Part shown: positions 37,401 to 46,084 of the stretch, in pieces | Position numbering within the stretch: the first letter of the stretch is position 1 | Layout of the letters: each line of letters opens with the position of its first letter | Source of the DNA: Nilaparvata lugens | Lineage: Eukaryota; Arthropoda; Insecta; Hemiptera; Delphacidae | DNA length: 64,000 nt | Direction of reading: 5' to 3' | NCBI RefSeq assembly: GCF_014356525.2 | Contig: NC_052506.1 | Location: forward strand, 24,315,872-24,379,871 | Translations under genes and position numbers: made by a program | Notes under the pieces: generated by a model | Told to the model about the DNA's origin: nothing | The model's input: only the letters and a program-made list of their open reading frames with translations | The model's database searches: none

Positions 37401-37999
37401 TTGCTCAAATATTTCACCGTTAATGTCTGCCTATTCGGTTTCTGGTGAAAATAAGCTAGAACACTCCACAGAAAACACTTTTTATCAGAAAGATTTTTGA
37501 CATTGATAACACATTTCTTATTGTTGATGAACTGGGGTGTTTGAATATAACTGCTTGTGTATATTGGATTATATCTAATCACATTTACATCAAGCGAGTC
37601 GATCTTCTTCAACACCCACCCACTCCCAAATTGAACAAAGTTATCGAATGAACTTAAAATTTTCCTAACTACTAACATAAATTGTTCATTCAATTCGTCA
37701 TAACTCTCTAAGACATTCATGCCTATGGCCGAGTAGCTATGAAGATTCACAATGGATGAAACAGCTTCGGATTCCTCTGATTCTAAAACTACCATCTTAT
37801 ACAATAATACATTTAATACTAAAAACCATTTCACATTTCCTTCAAAACGTGCAGCGTGTTCTCTTATTATCTCGAAAACACGAGCTTTCGAGTTTTGAAG
37901 CACATTTTCAATGTCAGGTGCTATGTTTTCGAAGGAAATGCGATGGCGAATTGCTCGCGAACTCACACCTCCAACCCTGTGTTCTCTGCTATGCTCCAT
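34448..37999 (-). CDS. Protein-primed DNA polymerase B of Polinton/Maverick
   Basis: 1183-aa family B DNA polymerase with 3'-5' exonuclease, which replicates the element by protein priming. The first ATG is at 37999 (MEHSREHRV). Residues 299-327 form a CxxC...H...C finger. The exonuclease motifs are YVDLETF (D362, E364), HNFSGFDSHF (D518) and YLCLD (Y663, D667). A Cys/His patch (465-498, HHAHENGKFLCAAHVSCNLN) is typical of this branch. Palm motif A is YIDCNSLYADSM (D764), motif B KQMSNLCFGK, and motif C TDTDS (D1022, D1024). The tail keeps GKFKDEA and FLGLRSKLYSYL. All catalytic residues and the frame are intact. It is divergent from the BIR gene, with about 130 bp between starts. Confidence 0.95.
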   Translation of the reverse strand: MEHSREHRVGGVSSRAIRHRISFENIAPDIENVLQNSKARVFEIIREHAARFEGNVKWFLVLNVLLYKMVVLESEESEAVSSIVNLHSYSAIGMNVLESYDELNEQFMLVVRKILSSFDNFVQFGSGWVLKKIDSLDVNVIRYNPIYTSSYIQTPQFINNKKCVINVKNLSDKKCFLWSVLAYFHQKPNRQTLTVKYLSKFAHRLNTRGVNFPTTDRDIKKFEILNTDITIHVIAYDNKKFFPYRTSIFRTRKYQINLLIMKGDAGKTHFCLINTANGKNGLLCLLSHLSKAKAQVDVCNFCFHRFTSDKTVNRDGKANLMRHLELCSKFQSQRTSYPKRGETIKFEKLGSTLKKKYTIYVDLETFVVNMDGNESEDVPITRSYTKKTARHILCGYCFVVINVNGDIAYGPVLYRSSNINEKIMEKFLKEIIELGDLLNADIKCEIPMEHLSDRQQREFQNADKCGLCYEVLTETDTKVRHHAHENGKFLCAAHVSCNLNTRTDNTISCYFHNFSGFDSHFILKALGKCKKEISCIANTSERFLTLTVGKIKFLDSYKFMNESLEVLVRNLVDSTDMESKFKRLFSVFNDPDLKHRQLLLKKGVYPYSYISCPEKFAETSLPPIECFYNDLNNTLLSPKEYEHAQRVFSTFKLKSLGEYHDFYLCLDIMLLVEVFKEMRSTLFRSYGLDVTHFLSLDHYTWNCMLRFTRVELQLISDPDIHLLFESGMCGGVSFIGKHYCEANNKHIPDTYDPTKPSNYLLYIDCNSLYADSMNQFLPYGNFKFLSEEEIHALDFTNLESESETGYVIECDLKYPQELHDMHANFPLAPLHQIPPSELFSEYQTNENGQTLTKNLMNTLFDRERYIVHYMNLKLYLQLGLQLTKVHRVISFSQSPWLKNYIEFNTCNRQAAKNKFEVSFFKQMSNLCFGKSIQGNRHQCNVQIITDAKRLDKYISNPLCKCWQIISSDVIAVFSRKLELKMNKPIYLGFCILDLSKLHMYDFFYCKLQKIIPWQRIQLCMTDTDSFLLSLETPDVYQLIRENLELFDTSNYPAEHECFSNERNKVVGKFKDEAASIPLKSFLGLRSKLYSYLVNNEKEETVNKCVAKGVEPHVKNRKLSFDLYKKCLIERCQHIEKCNMLRSFNHNMHQIECAKVCLSLFDDKRFIAENGIDTLPFGHYKIAN

Positions 38000-38061
38000 C
38001 TCTGCTACTAGCGGGTTGCTGAAAACAAACAAAGAATATATTACTATGGCACAGAATTAGA

Positions 38062-38097
38062 TATAAAAACAAGTAAACATTAATCTAAAAATCAGTT
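38062..38097 (+). promoter_or_regulatory. Core promoter of the BIR gene (TATA + Inr)
   Basis: TATAAAAA at 38062-38069 is followed by the arthropod-type initiator TCAGTT at 38092-38097, with its A 32 bp from the TATA start. The initiator lies 39 bp before the BIR gene ATG. It sits in the short divergent gap shared with the polymerase. Confidence 0.6.
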
Positions 38098-38132
38098 GTG
38101 ATTTAACAAGCTGCAAGTAGAGTGCAAAAAAA

Positions 38133-38561
38133 ATGCTATCTCAGGATCAGATTTTCATGCACGAACGATTGAGGTTATTAACATTTGATAATCGTTGGAA
38201 ATTAGAATCGAGTCTGTTGTCACCTCAAAATATGGCTAAACAGGGTTTTAAATTTGTGCGAGCACCTGACGTTGTTCAATGTGTGTTTTGTTCAGTATAT
38301 TTAGAAAATTGGTTGGCAACAGACAATCCTAGTAAGGAACATGAGCGATGCAGTCCAAATTGTGGATGGCGCAAAGAAGATAATATTTCATGTGAAGAGG
38401 AGAATTTCGAAAATAATATTCTACGACAATATGAAGAACGAGTTTTAACTTTTCATCGTCCAGAACCATTCAAGCTCTCGGTATTTTTTAATAGAGCAGA
38501 CTATTTTGCAATAAATGGATACTTTTTACATGAGAAATCATATCTGCAATGTGTATATTGA
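38133..38561 (+). CDS. BIR-domain (IAP-like) protein in the Polinton
   Basis: 142-aa protein with one clear baculovirus IAP repeat. The zinc ligands are Cys50, Cys53, His70 and Cys77, in the exact CX2CX16HX6C spacing of BIR domains. The preceding helix region (RLRLLTFDNRW...LSPQNMAKQGF) and VQCVFC also fit the fold. BIR proteins bind caspases or IAP antagonists, and related viral proteins block host cell death; that role here is inference. A second BIR-like start (INGYFLHEKSYLQCVY) ends in a TGA where a second zinc Cys would be expected. The frame after the stop (to about 38716) has HIPFC and CTIC pieces that could be a decayed second BIR/RING part. It may therefore be a truncated IAP or a naturally short one. 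Confidence 0.8.
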   Translation: MLSQDQIFMHERLRLLTFDNRWKLESSLLSPQNMAKQGFKFVRAPDVVQCVFCSVYLENWLATDNPSKEHERCSPNCGWRKEDNISCEEENFENNILRQYEERVLTFHRPEPFKLSVFFNRADYFAINGYFLHEKSYLQCVY

Positions 38562-38716
38562 AATATATTATTGAAAATCCTTATGAAAAAGTGATACATA
38601 TTCCGTTTTGTATATATAAAAAGATGAGCTATAATGGAAAAGAAAAGACGAATGATGAAAAAGAAGATGCTGTGGGAAAACAAGCTGGATATTGTACAAT
38701 ATGCACTCTGTTGTAG
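38562..38716 (+). pseudogene. Possible decayed 3' part of the BIR gene
   Basis: Directly after the BIR gene stop, a shifted frame reads ENPYEKVIHIPFCIYKKM and ends with AGYCTICTLL before a TAG at 38714-38716. The Cys/His pieces are suggestive of a broken second BIR or a RING, but spacing does not fit either fold. Weak call. Confidence 0.25.
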
Positions 38717-39265
38717 AAGTAATTCCTAATCAGAATCGAGATATTAGTGATTCCTAAGTGCATTGTAGTAGTATCAGGAAAGAAGTAAGTTCTGAAAAAT
38801 CATGATTGGGAAAATAAAGAATTGTATCATACTTACATGCAATGAATGATGTGCTGTACTGTCTCTCTCTGCTTACACTCCAACTCTCAGACAAGTTCTT
38901 CATACGTCTTTCCTCCTCAAAGACTGGAGTGATTATGCAGTAGTGCACACTCGAACTCTGTGAAATCAACGAACATTATAAAAATCACAATAATATTGAG
39001 AAGAAATTTAGCAAGTCAACATGTGATGTTAATTATGAAAATTAATGAGGAGATTACATTGCTCTCACATTCGAAATATTGTTATTCGAGATATTATATC
39101 TGGAAGTGAGAAATTTTATATTAGTGCATTGTGAGAATTTGATATTTTTTCTCTGAATGCACCTTGCTGTACGTGTTAGAATGCATTTGTATGTCAAGGA
39201 TGTGATAAGCGGGAAAATGCACTATCTCTCACTCATCCTAAAACAGAGAGAGAGAAACGAATGAG
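38717..39265. other. Intergenic spacer of Polinton
   Basis: About 550 bp without a credible frame. A GA-rich run near 39243-39256 precedes the TATA box of the next gene. Confidence 0.5.
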
Positions 39266-39303
39266 TATATAAGCAGCGGTTATTGGATTTGCCAACTTCA
39301 TTC
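39266..39303 (+). promoter_or_regulatory. TATA box and initiator of the two-exon gene
   Basis: TATATAAG at 39266-39273 is followed by TTCATTC at 39297-39303, an initiator-like sequence about 34 bp downstream. The ATG follows at 39344. It resembles the promoter layout of the BIR gene. Confidence 0.5.
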
Positions 39304-39343
39304 GAGCACTAGTCACGTTCCTGTTACACATATCCTCGTCATC

Positions 39344-41308
39344 ATGGACTCATCATCTACGCGTCAGGACTACATCCTACCAGATACACCTCCTCAACAA
39401 GGCACTTCCTTCCCATCTTACTGGGCAGCGCAAGCTGCACAGAAGAAGAAGCTTCCATCTGCCAATAGCAGTGCTGCTCCCACTGCTGCTGCTGCTGCTG
39501 CATCCGACTCTGAGTACTCACCGCTGAAGAGAAGTGGGGTCTTTGTGGAGAGAGGGATGAGCAGTGAGGAATTCATTATACCAGACACACCACCATCTCA
39601 TCTGGGGTGGGCACTGAGGTGTGTACCACTCACAACGATTTCCACCAACAAGCAACAGGGGAAGAGAAAGCTGCACTTTCTGGAGGAGGAGGATGAGGAG
39701 GAAACCAACTTTGTACCCTCAAAGGTTAGTTATTTCAAATATTATTAACATGTAATGTGAACAGATAATTTTAAATCTTTATATGTTGTCATTAATTTGT
39801 TGAAAAGCTTGCTACTAAAAAGCTTGCTAGTATCTGATAAATTTCTTACTTTACTGAGAAAAACTAATTTCCAATAGATCTGTTCACATTACATGTACTC
39901 ACATTGTGATATTAAATGATTAGAGTTATTGTGAGAAATTGATGAATCTGATTTGAAAGACAATTTCAATCAAGAATTATTTCTTGATAACGAATATACG
40001 AATAGAAACTATTCAACTTTAGAGTTCAGTTAAGATGTATATTTGAGTTCATGAATATGATGATTACATTGATATATTCATTTGAATTGAGCATAAATTG
40101 TTTTATGAAATCAAGAAATATAATTATTTGAAGTGATTAGGTTGAATGCATGCTACTATCTAATAAATACTTTAGTGAGAAAAAAACTAATTTCCAATAG
40201 ATGTCTTTGTATTACATGCATGCACAATGTGATATTCAATGATTAGAGTTCAGTTAAGATGTGTATATTTTGAATTCATGAATATTATAATGATTACTTT
40301 TTGAAATTGAACTGATCAAGCTTACTAGTTGATTAGAGTTCAGTCAAAAAATTGAATAAGATGAATATTTTGATTTCATTATTATGATGCTTACATATCA
40401 TTTGTACTAATCATGCATTTTTTGCTATAATATTGAAGTGATGTGTTAAGAAAATTACTGATTCAGTTGATAGTTATATTGTGATATTAAATGATTAGAG
40501 TTCAGTTAAGATGTGTATATTTTGAATTCATGAATATTATAATGATTACTTTTTGAAATTGAACTGATCAAGCTTACTAGTTAATTAGAGTTCAGTCAAA
40601 AAATTGAATAAGATGAATATTTTGATTTCATTATTATGATGCTTACATATTATTTGTACTAATCATGCATTTTTTGCTATAATATTGAAGTGATGTGTTA
40701 AGAAAATTACTGATTCAGTTGATAGTTATTTGTTGCAATGTACATTGAAAGAGTTTGCTTATTAATTTGATGTATGCATCACTATTGGATTCTGCAATAT
40801 GAAGCAAGAAATATTATTTCTATAACTGATATTACTCACTTTGTGTAGAGAATGTCTTGTCAATCTGATGATATCAAGTTGAGATTATGACAATAATCTG
40901 TTGATCACAAGTAGTTGATAATCTGATGTAGAGAATGTCTTGTCAATCTGATGATATCAAGTTGAGATTATGACAATAATCTGTTGATCACAAGTAGTTG
41001 ATAATCTGAAACAAATTATAATAAGTTACTAATCTTAGATTTTCATTTAACAGAAACGCATGTGTGAGAACACCTCCATGGCTCTGCTACTAGAGGAGGT
41101 GGCGGCGCGGGATGATGATGATGATGATGATGACTTTATCGCACTCATCAATAGGCCATCACCAAAACCATGGATGCCTCTCCGCGAGCTGGCGGAAGAT
41201 GTCCCACATACTATCATCTCCGTGCGTGAAGAAACAAACCATCATGGCAGACGAATTATATTAAAAATAAAAATCGCTTCTACAATTTCTTCTAATTTCC
41301 CCATGTAA
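39344..41308 (+). CDS. Two-exon acidic PDTPP-motif protein (unknown function)
   Basis: Exon 1 is 39344-39724 (127 codons) and ends CCCTCAAAG before GTTAGT, a good donor. Exon 2 is 41054-41308 and follows TTTCATTTAACAG, a good acceptor. The intron (39725-41053, 1329 bp) is phase 0 and joins the frames exactly, giving about 211 aa. The protein is largely disordered. It has two copies of a (Y/F)I(L/I)PDTPP motif (DYILPDTPP and EFIIPDTPP), an alanine run, an acidic stretch in each exon (EEEDEEE and eight consecutive Asp) and a short C-terminal GRRIILKIKIAS segment. I recognise no family. Acidic runs plus a repeated short linear motif suggest a partner-binding protein; this is inference. It is in the plus-strand accessory block next to the BIR gene. 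Confidence 0.65.
40229..40729 (+). repeat. ~251-bp tandem duplication inside the intron
   Basis: Units 40229-40476 and 40480-40729 are almost identical (GATTAGAGTTCAGT..., GAACTGATCAAGCTTACTAG, GATTCAGTTGATAGTTAT). A weaker partial copy lies near 40021-40070. It is AT-rich and non-coding. Confidence 0.85.
40845..41007 (+). repeat. ~81-bp tandem duplication near the intron 3' end
   Basis: GTAGAGAATGTCTTGTCAAT through GTTGATAATCTGA occurs twice in succession (40845-40925 and 40927-41007) just upstream of the acceptor at 41053. The two units look identical. Confidence 0.85.
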
Positions 41309-41477
41309 AGTTATTAAATTTAATTCTAAGTGTAAAAATTTAGGAATAGTGGTGAAGCATGTCACCGCTACATGGAGTGACATTAAGATTGTTAAAATGT
41401 AACAATCTTATTCTCATACCATGTTGCGGTGAGATGCATCACAAGTAGTATATAATGTACATATTGTAGTGATTGAT

Positions 41478-41483
41478 AATAAA
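41478..41483 (+). terminator. Polyadenylation signal AATAAA
   Basis: AATAAA lies 170 bp downstream of the stop of the two-exon gene, followed by AT-rich DNA. It is plausible as the 3' end of that transcript. Confidence 0.35.
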
Positions 41484-41549
41484 TTGTAATATTGTTTTTA
41501 TAAAAAAATTGTTTTTAATTCTCACCTGTTTGTTGTGTCAAAGAAGAAG

Positions 41550-41665
41550 ATGTAGAATAGTACACTGTTCACGCAAGAATAGATCCTCTTGTAACTGAAC
41601 ACTCAATGAATGTAGAATAGTTCACGCAAGAATAGTAATGCTCTTGTACAGTCAATGAGTGTTTG
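41550..41665. repeat. Imperfect duplication upstream of the membrane-protein gene
   Basis: TGTAGAATAGT...TTCACGCAAGAATAG...CTCTTGTA is repeated twice (from about 41550 and 41610). A TTTTATAG TATA-like box follows at 41683. These could be promoter elements of the gene beginning at 41808. Confidence 0.45.
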
Positions 41666-41807
41666 GTCACAAGAGAAGCTATTTTATAGTTGCTGCTGCG
41701 CGCGCACGTGCATGCACCACATGACGGTCTTGACCTTGTTGCGAGATTCTGTTCCATCTGTTTGCGCTATACACTCACTATAGATATTGCAATCTATTTT
41801 TATCAGT

Positions 41808-42284
41808 ATGCTTACAACACTTGAATGGAGAAGTTGTGCAATGAAGATAATCGTATGGAGAGTTTTATTTGTTCTTCTCTTTATAATATGTTGTGTGAAT
41901 ATGCTATTACTTTTCCATATTGCTTTGAAAAAATATGATTCAATGCAAAATGATAGTAAGAGAATATTGGAATCTATACAAAATGTACGAAATAAGATTA
42001 GGGATTTGGAAACACCTCAATTGATGCAGGAATCACTGCTAGTAAGAAATCATACATTATCTTATATCAAATCATGTGTCAATTCATCAGATGCTTCTCT
42101 CGATGTTAGTCTAAGACATTGGTATAGATTTATGATCGATGAACGTTCAATTCTTTGCAATTTCTACAAAACTTACAACATACTTAACAAGTGTGTTAAT
42201 AAGACACATCATGATGATAGGGAACATTTTTCCTTCATCTTCAATAAACTGATGCGTAGTACAAATGGCAAGGAATGGCGATGA
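41808..42284 (+). CDS. Single-pass membrane protein, 3' end disrupted (unknown)
   Basis: The first ATG is 41808 (MLTTLEW); a second at 41841 places the hydrophobic helix nearer the N-terminus. A membrane segment (VLFVLLFIICCVNMLLLFHIA) is followed by a charged helical region (SKRILESIQNVRNKIRDLE) and a Cys-containing domain with N-glycosylation-type sites (NHT, NSS, NKT). This looks like a signal-anchored surface protein. From about 42220 the frame reads antisense through a BEL/Pao RT (its coding strand gives FIEDEGKMFP there), so the last ~20 codons are probably not original. It is the last plus-strand gene recognisable as part of the Polinton block. I recognise no family. Confidence 0.5.
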   Translation: MLTTLEWRSCAMKIIVWRVLFVLLFIICCVNMLLLFHIALKKYDSMQNDSKRILESIQNVRNKIRDLETPQLMQESLLVRNHTLSYIKSCVNSSDASLDVSLRHWYRFMIDERSILCNFYKTYNILNKCVNKTHHDDREHFSFIFNKLMRSTNGKEWR

Positions 42285-43320
42285 TGATACACCATATGGC
42301 ATAGGTGTTACAATATACTTTTTCATTTCTTTTCCCTTTTCGGATTTTGTCCATTTCATTTCAACATTATCCTGTCTATCATCATCTAACTCTTCCAAAT
42401 TTCGTTTCTCCTTTTCAAAAAAATCTTCTCCAATTTCCTTTCTCGGCATGGGTCTTCCCATTGGTTTGATTTCATGTGGACTATGAATCACTTTTAACTC
42501 TTTCCCTAAATTACCATTGATCAATAAATAACTGTTGAAGGCTATACCTTGTTTACCTGGAACTTCTTCTAAATTATATCCCAATTCTTCTTCTCCAATC
42601 ATGGAAACATTTTCTCCAGCATTAATTTTACCTTCAAGATATCCTGATATCTCACTCGTATTTGTTTCCTTGGATGGTAATTCTACAATGTATCTACCAG
42701 TATTCAAATGACAAACAGTTGATTTGTATGTCTCCTCACAAGCCATTTCACTTTCGAATATTTTTTTTGTCCTTGGTGGCTCTTCTGCAACCCAAAATCG
42801 CTTCAACAACTCTTCTAAATTAGCATTGGAATACATGCACAGATTATTTTTTGAGATAGTAGAACTCTCCTCTGATACCTTATCCATCAGGCAGTAGTCC
42901 CATACAGTTTCCAGGGCAGATGGTGTACCCGCTGGACCAATCACCTTTCTTCCAGTCAGAATGAAGGGGAAGTATTCAGCACCCAATAAAATATCAACCT
43001 CCTCTGAAAGGAAAAATTCAGAATCTGCTAGATCCAGTCCTTCAATATGTGCCCAGTATGCATGTTTTATCTGATTTGTAGCTTCTATTTTATTGACTAC
43101 CAATGCAGTAATTTTTAATGACGGGGAGTTCGGTGTTTCAAATTCACAGTTAGTAATTTCATCTGTCACTTCCAGTTTAGTATCAGATAATCCATAGATT
43201 GGCAAACTATGTGTTTTCTGTACCACTAAACCCAGTTTTTTCATGCATTGCCTTGTAATAAATGACTTGGTGCTTGCACTATCTAATAATACTTTGACCT
43301 TATGTTAATTGCCTTGATTA
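42220..43320 (-). pseudogene. BEL/Pao 1 protease (DUF1758) and start of RT
   Basis: The frame begins in the retropepsin-like region, with EVDILLGAEYFPFIL (the conserved DILLGAD-type motif). It continues through the pol linker ELLKRFWVAEEPP and reaches a short RT piece YGVSSSPFLAICTTHQF...DEGKMFP before breaking off. The section between the linker and the RT end lacks most RT motifs, so an internal deletion is likely in addition to the 3' truncation. Confidence 0.75.
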
Positions 43321-43322
43321 CC

Positions 43323-44737
43323 TCAAACTTCCAATTTAACAGTTGGTAAAAATACTAAGGAACTTTTTACATTTGAAAATACTTTCTTGTCAGTAACAAA
43401 TGTTTGATGGCTTTGATCAGCGGTGTCATGCATGTCTACCCTGCTGATTTGTTTATTACCAGCCAATGTGTTGGTGTTTTCAACAGGCGGCTGTCTCGGC
43501 TCTAAATGGAGGAGCGAATGATGACGCGAATTACAGTGACTGCACGGCTTCCTTCTTCTACAATCTCTAATAAAGTGCCCTGCCAATAAACAGCATATAC
43601 ATAGTTTCCATTCTTTTACACATTTCAATCTATCAGATGGTTTGAGATTCAAGAACTCTTCACAATTTTCCAGTTCATGAGAATTATTATATTAAATACA
43701 TTTCAGCTCGTCCGATTTTAATTTAACAATCATAGCTGAAGCTTTGTAATTTCCCATAGTGGTTTTCGATTTCCCAAACTACTTACATGAGGAAACTTCT
43801 GACGATGTAGATGACCCCAATAAATCAGTGGATTTGGTAGCCTCTAAAATAAGAGTTCCATCAATCAAAAATATTTGGAAGTTTTTCAAATCGGATACTG
43901 TTCCATTTCTTAGCAGTCTCTGCCACTTCTCTCTCAATTCTTCAGTCAGTTTTTCACGTAAGACAAATAATAATGGAATCGACCAGTCATTAACTGAATG
44001 ACCAATTGGTTTTAGTGCTGCAATATACTCAGCTAAATGAGTGATGAATTTTCGTAGTGATTCTGGTTGCTTATTAACTGCTGGCATATCAAAAATTGCT
44101 TGCAAGTATGCATCAGTCAGCTTGTAAGAGTCATTGTAGCGATTCAATAATATTTTCCATGCCTCAGCATAATGATCACTTGTCAATGGTACTACAGAAA
44201 TGACTGACAGTGCATCGTTTCTCAGCACAGACATTACATATATGTGTTTGTATGTCAGCAATTTGACCATTATTGTGAACCGTGTCTTTGAATAAATCTT
44301 TAAATTGACTCCAAATTCTCAAATCGCCATCAAAAGTCATTAAAGGAAGCCTAGGTAGGGCAACTGACAAGATATTTCCAGTTGTAAGTGAAGAAGCTAC
44401 ATTGGAAGAACTAATATTCAAATTTGTTTGAGTGGATGGTAAGGTTTCGAGAATAGCCTTGACATTGAAATACATTTCATCAAACTCGCTCATCAGTGTT
44501 TCAAGTTCAGTTGTTCCCAATCGAGGATTTTGTTTGTTGTAGTAGCTCTGCATCTTATCTATTATATCATTGAATTCCACCTGGTGGTGATTGATATGCT
44601 CACCCATAACTTTCAATAAATTCTTCATTTTTTTATTCTTCAGATCCTTTTCGACAGCTTCTGCCATTTTCATTAATCTGTTTTATTTTACGAATTAATG
44701 CATCTCTTTGAAACGTCAAGTCTTTGATAACACCCAT
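43323..44737 (-). pseudogene. BEL/Pao 1 gag (DUF1759 + zinc knuckles), frameshifted
   Basis: Gag of BEL type in three or four frames: N-terminal MGVIKDLTFQRDAL (44737-44633), LPRLPLMTFDGDLRIWSQF (44673-44176, the usual LPKLxLPxFxGDxxxWxxF motif), the following helical domain (44270-43779), and cysteine-rich knuckles (CICCLLAGHFIRDCRRRKPC.HC, 43652-43323). It would package element RNA. Breaks near 44672, 44270 and 43700 inactivate it. Confidence 0.8.
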
Positions 44738-44759
44738 AGTGAGGCGATACCAGTGAGCA

Positions 44760-45720
44760 CTCGTGGAGAGAGAGAGAGTGAGACAAAGAGCCAAACAAGA
44801 ATAAGAGGGAAAACACGAGAGCAGGCAACACAATGAAGAAGCCTACTGTAACAAACAATGGCTAGCTTATCTTATCATACACTTCAACTTAAGTTCGGTA
44901 GAGAATGATCGGTTATGAGGCTAATAATACTGTATTGATACTCATTGGAATAAACAATAACTGCTACTAATAACGAAGTAATGACAATGATCAATGCAAA
45001 TAACTGCAAGTATCCTTTGAAAAAAGTAACAGTTCCAGTTACTGTTACAGCTAGACGATGTATAAGTCTTTCTCTACCTATCGACATGAACTTGCCAGTC
45101 CAGCCTTGTGGCGCCAATGCAACTATCTTATGCTATAATACTACGACTCAATTATTTATGGGAATATTACTTGTTCTACTCAATTTCCAACTTAAATTGA
45201 ACCCAAATTCCTTAAGAATACCACAAATAAACCGTGTATTCATCTATGACAACAAAAACAAGCCATAGGCCTATACACAAAAAAACCAAGAATAAAATAG
45301 GCATAAAAAATGACAAACCTATTGGACAATATTTCAAACTTATGTCCTATTTGAATACAATTAACAAATCAATCCCGGATGGTTGGACCATGTTTATTCA
45401 ACAGAGGCTGGCTCAAACAGCACTCTGGTTTGTGGACTGTATCAATTACATCAAGAACTTTTTGGGGTTGTCTGGCGTCGGGTAACAAGTTGAAAAATTC
45501 AAATGGCTAAGTGCAAAATAATATAGGCCTACATTCATGTCCAAATCCTCCTTGCTTCTAGGATCCCTGGTCCAGATCATGATACGAGACGAGACAACAC
45601 TTGTAATAAATCACAATAAATAATCAATAGATCACTTTGCAAAAAATTGACATTACAAGAAGTGAGCTGTTTGATTGGCTGGCAGTTGGCAACTGGCGCA
45701 ATACAATAAATTATGCTATG
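44760..45720. other. Unassigned DNA between the two BEL/Pao elements
   Basis: No credible gene. The part next to 44760 is probably the leader and perhaps an LTR of BEL/Pao 1, but no second LTR exists here to prove it. The last five bases, CTATG at 45716-45720, form the left target duplication of BEL/Pao 2. Confidence 0.45.
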
Positions 45721-45998
45721 TGGATGATTGGTGTAGAATAAAATGACACATGACACAAACATTCCACTGCTACAAAAATGGACTGTATTATGCAAGAAGA
45801 TCAATGAAACAATAGATCTCAATATTACGAGTGTTTCACACTTTCACTCAAAAATAGTCAAATTGTCTGTACTTCATAGTTCACAACTCATCACCAACTC
45901 ACAAACTCCCAGTTCATACATAAGCAGCATGGCCAGATGGGTTTACACAGAAAGCTCTCAACAGAGAACTCACAAAATGATACAAAACGGCGGTAACA
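45721..45998 (-). repeat. BEL/Pao 2 3' LTR
   Basis: 278 bp; on the coding strand it starts TGTTACCGCC and ends CCAATCATCCA. It aligns with the right LTR end to end except for a 63-bp duplication found only there. Confidence 0.93.
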
Positions 45999-46011
45999 TA
46001 CCCCCCACCTT
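45999..46011 (-). promoter_or_regulatory. Polypurine tract of BEL/Pao 2
   Basis: The coding strand reads AAGGTGGGGGGTA immediately before the 3' LTR start TGTTACC, the position where plus-strand synthesis is primed. Confidence 0.75.
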
Positions 46012-46084
46012 GAAGGTATACCTTCTAAATAGAGAAAGAATTAATTTGAAAAATATACAAAGAAAGAATAAGCAGTAAAAGGTT

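Larger units (their letters stand above)
42220..44737 (-). mobile_element. BEL/Pao retrotransposon 1, truncated 5' half
   Basis: The fragment covers gag through the beginning of RT. It begins at the gag start (MGVIKDLTFQRDALIRKI, ATG near 44737) and ends abruptly near 42220 inside the RT domain, where the Polinton membrane gene resumes. No LTR could be assigned. At least four frame breaks show that it is old or damaged. Confidence 0.8.

Noticed and set aside
38640..38716. A RING finger after the BIR domain
   Set aside because: Only CTIC is present; the other zinc ligands and the frame are missing.
42147..42284. Continuing the membrane protein to 42284, or the BEL/Pao frame to 42147
   Set aside because: The two frames are antisense to each other here. 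DEGKMFP is real RT sequence and the region left of about 42220 fits the membrane protein, so neither extension is trusted.
44884..45485. Plus- and minus-strand frames between the BEL/Pao elements
   Set aside because: No family motif and no LTR boundary to anchor them; kept only as unassigned DNA.
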